A DNA stretch of 6,691 nucleotides, taken from Burkholderiales bacterium (GTDB taxonomy: Bacteria > Pseudomonadota > Gammaproteobacteria > Burkholderiales > CAIKXV01). The stretch is from assembly GCA_014379045.1 (NCBI GenBank), contig JACMMK010000393.1, positions 1-6,691 on the forward strand, written 5' to 3'. The notes below the pieces were generated by a model. That model had not been told where the DNA came from. It made no database searches and saw nothing but the letters and a program-made list of their open reading frames with translations. A program made the position numbers and the translations under genes. Of this stretch, positions 5,711 to 6,691 are shown piece by piece; position 1 is the stretch's first letter; each line of letters opens with the position of its first letter.

Positions 5711-6691
5711 TTCGTGCTCCGATCTCTTTCACCAGGGCCGCCCAGCGCGGGGTATTGGTCTTCATGTATTCCACCATGTCCTGCGGCGAGGTCGCCGCGG
5801 CGCGGTCCGACCCGCCCTGGTTCAACAGGCGCCCGATGAACTCGGGCGAGTTGAGGAGCCGCACGGTTTCGCTGTTCAGGCGCGCCACGACCTCGGGTGG
5901 GGTCTTCGCCGGTCCGAGCATGCCGAACATCACCGCTGCCTCGTAGCCTATGCTGCCCAGCGCCTCGTCGACCGTGGGGACGTCGGGTAACAGCTTCGAG
6001 CGTGCCGCCGTGGTGACCCCGAGGGCGCGCAGCTTGCCCGCACGCAGTTGTGGCAACACCGTGCCCACGCCCGAGAAGTAGATCGGCACATGACCGCCGA
6101 GCGTGTCGATCAGCGCCGGCCCGCCGCCCTTGTACGGAATGTGGGTCAGCTTGACGCCGAACGAGCGGTTGAACAGCTCCCCCGCGAGCTGGCTGATGCT
6201 GCCTGCGCCGAACGATGCGAACGACAGTTCGCCCGGTTTTTTCTTCGCGAGCACGATCAGGTCGGTGAGCGTCTTCACCGGCAGCGCCGGGTTGACCACG
6301 ATCGTCAACGGCACCTGGGCCACCAGGCCGATCGGTGCAAAGTCGGCAAACGTGTCGTAGGGCAGCTTCGGGAAGAACGAGGGATTCAGCATGTGCGACG
6401 TGATGCTGTGGAACATGATCGTGTAGCCATCGGGCACCGCGCGCGCGACGGCTTCGGCGCCGATCACGCCGTTCGACCCGCCGCGATTCTCGACCACGAT
6501 CTGCTGCCCGAGCGCCTGGCCGAGCGGCTCGGCAAGGATGCGCCCGGCGATATCGGCACCCCCGCCGGGGGGCCACGGGATCACCATGCGCACCGGTTTC
6601 GACGGGTACGCCTGACCCGGCTGTGCCCGCGCGGTCGACGCGGCCGCACCCAGTGCTAACACGACCGAAGTACCCGCAGCTGCGACGAACG
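5703..6691 (-). CDS. TctC/Bug-family periplasmic substrate-binding protein (copy C), start beyond right edge
   Basis: A third TctC/Bug solute-binding protein, of which 328 complete codons are visible. A GTG at 6662 could pass as a start. However, the frame continues to the edge with FVAAAGTSVV joined to LALGAAASTARA, a typical signal-peptide core with cleavage after ARA. The true start is therefore probably a few codons beyond 6691. Mature motifs include KPVRMVIPWPPGGGAD, VENRGGSNG, DGYTIMFHS, ASFGAGSISQL, HIPYKGGGPA, GGHVPIYFS and LLPDVPTV. It shares about 60% identity by hand count with the protein at 3630-4625, so the two probably arose by duplication and may bind similar ligands. The stop at 5703 lies inside the start region of the next gene. 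Ligand and transporter partner are unknown. Confidence 0.95.
   Translation of the reverse strand, partial: FVAAAGTSVVLALGAAASTARAQPGQAYPSKPVRMVIPWPPGGGADIAGRILAEPLGQALGQQIVVENRGGSNGVIGAEAVARAVPDGYTIMFHSITSHMLNPSFFPKLPYDTFADFAPIGLVAQVPLTIVVNPALPVKTLTDLIVLAKKKPGELSFASFGAGSISQLAGELFNRSFGVKLTHIPYKGGGPALIDTLGGHVPIYFSGVGTVLPQLRAGKLRALGVTTAARSKLLPDVPTVDEALGSIGYEAAVMFGMLGPAKTPPEVVARLNSETVRLLNSPEFIGRLLNQGGSDRAAATSPQDMVEYMKTNTPRWAALVKEIGARID
5717..5720 (-). promoter_or_regulatory. Ribosome binding site deciding the TTG start of copy B
   Basis: GGAG on the minus strand, 6 nt before the TTG at 5710, embedded in the last codons of the upstream binding-protein gene. No ATG or GTG lies between the in-frame upstream stop and this TTG. 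Confidence 0.65.

Noticed and set aside
5703..6662. Copy C as a complete gene starting with GTG at 6662
   Set aside because: In-frame codons to the right encode the rest of a signal-peptide hydrophobic core up to the window edge, so the GTG is more likely an internal Val codon.
1..6691. tRNA, rRNA, CRISPR array, insertion sequence or prophage parts
   Set aside because: No regularly spaced repeats, transposase motifs, terminal inverted repeats or tRNA-like sequence were seen. Nearly the whole window is occupied by the six minus-strand genes.

Overview
The window is GC-rich, compact bacterial DNA in which every gene I can support lies on the minus strand. Transcription therefore runs from the right edge toward position 1. 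Several tandem genes for TctC/Bug-type periplasmic binding proteins in high-GC DNA point to a betaproteobacterium of the order Burkholderiales (the Bordetella, Cupriavidus, Achromobacter or Comamonadaceae kind). That is inferred from family knowledge and not proven by a marker gene.

In transcription order the genes are: (1) a TctC/Bug binding protein cut by the right edge (5703-6691); (2) a second, divergent TctC/Bug protein (4718-5710), which starts with TTG inside the end of the first gene; (3) a third TctC/Bug protein (3630-4625), closely related to the first; (4) an SMP-30/gluconolactonase-type beta-propeller lactonase (2627-3553); (5) a 3-hydroxyacyl-CoA-dehydrogenase-family oxidoreductase (1671-2591) with an unusually short Rossmann domain; (6) recQ (1-1664), a DNA helicase cut by the left edge. 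Gaps are an 8-nt overlap, then 92, 76, 35 and 6 nt, so a single transcription unit is plausible. No clear promoter or terminator is visible.

Genes 1 to 5 look like a small catabolic cassette. The binding proteins would capture a carboxylate in the periplasm, the lactonase would open a lactone, and the dehydrogenase would oxidise a 3-hydroxy acid. No TctA/TctB membrane subunits lie in the window, so the transporter partner is elsewhere or unknown. The dehydrogenase keeps the catalytic Ser/His/Glu/Asn set. It lacks both the acidic residue after beta-2 and about 25 residues that form the CoA-contacting helices in classical enzymes. It may therefore use NADP(H) and a substrate that is not a CoA thioester. 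recQ, a genome-maintenance gene, sits 6 nt behind the dehydrogenase stop and is probably translationally coupled to it.
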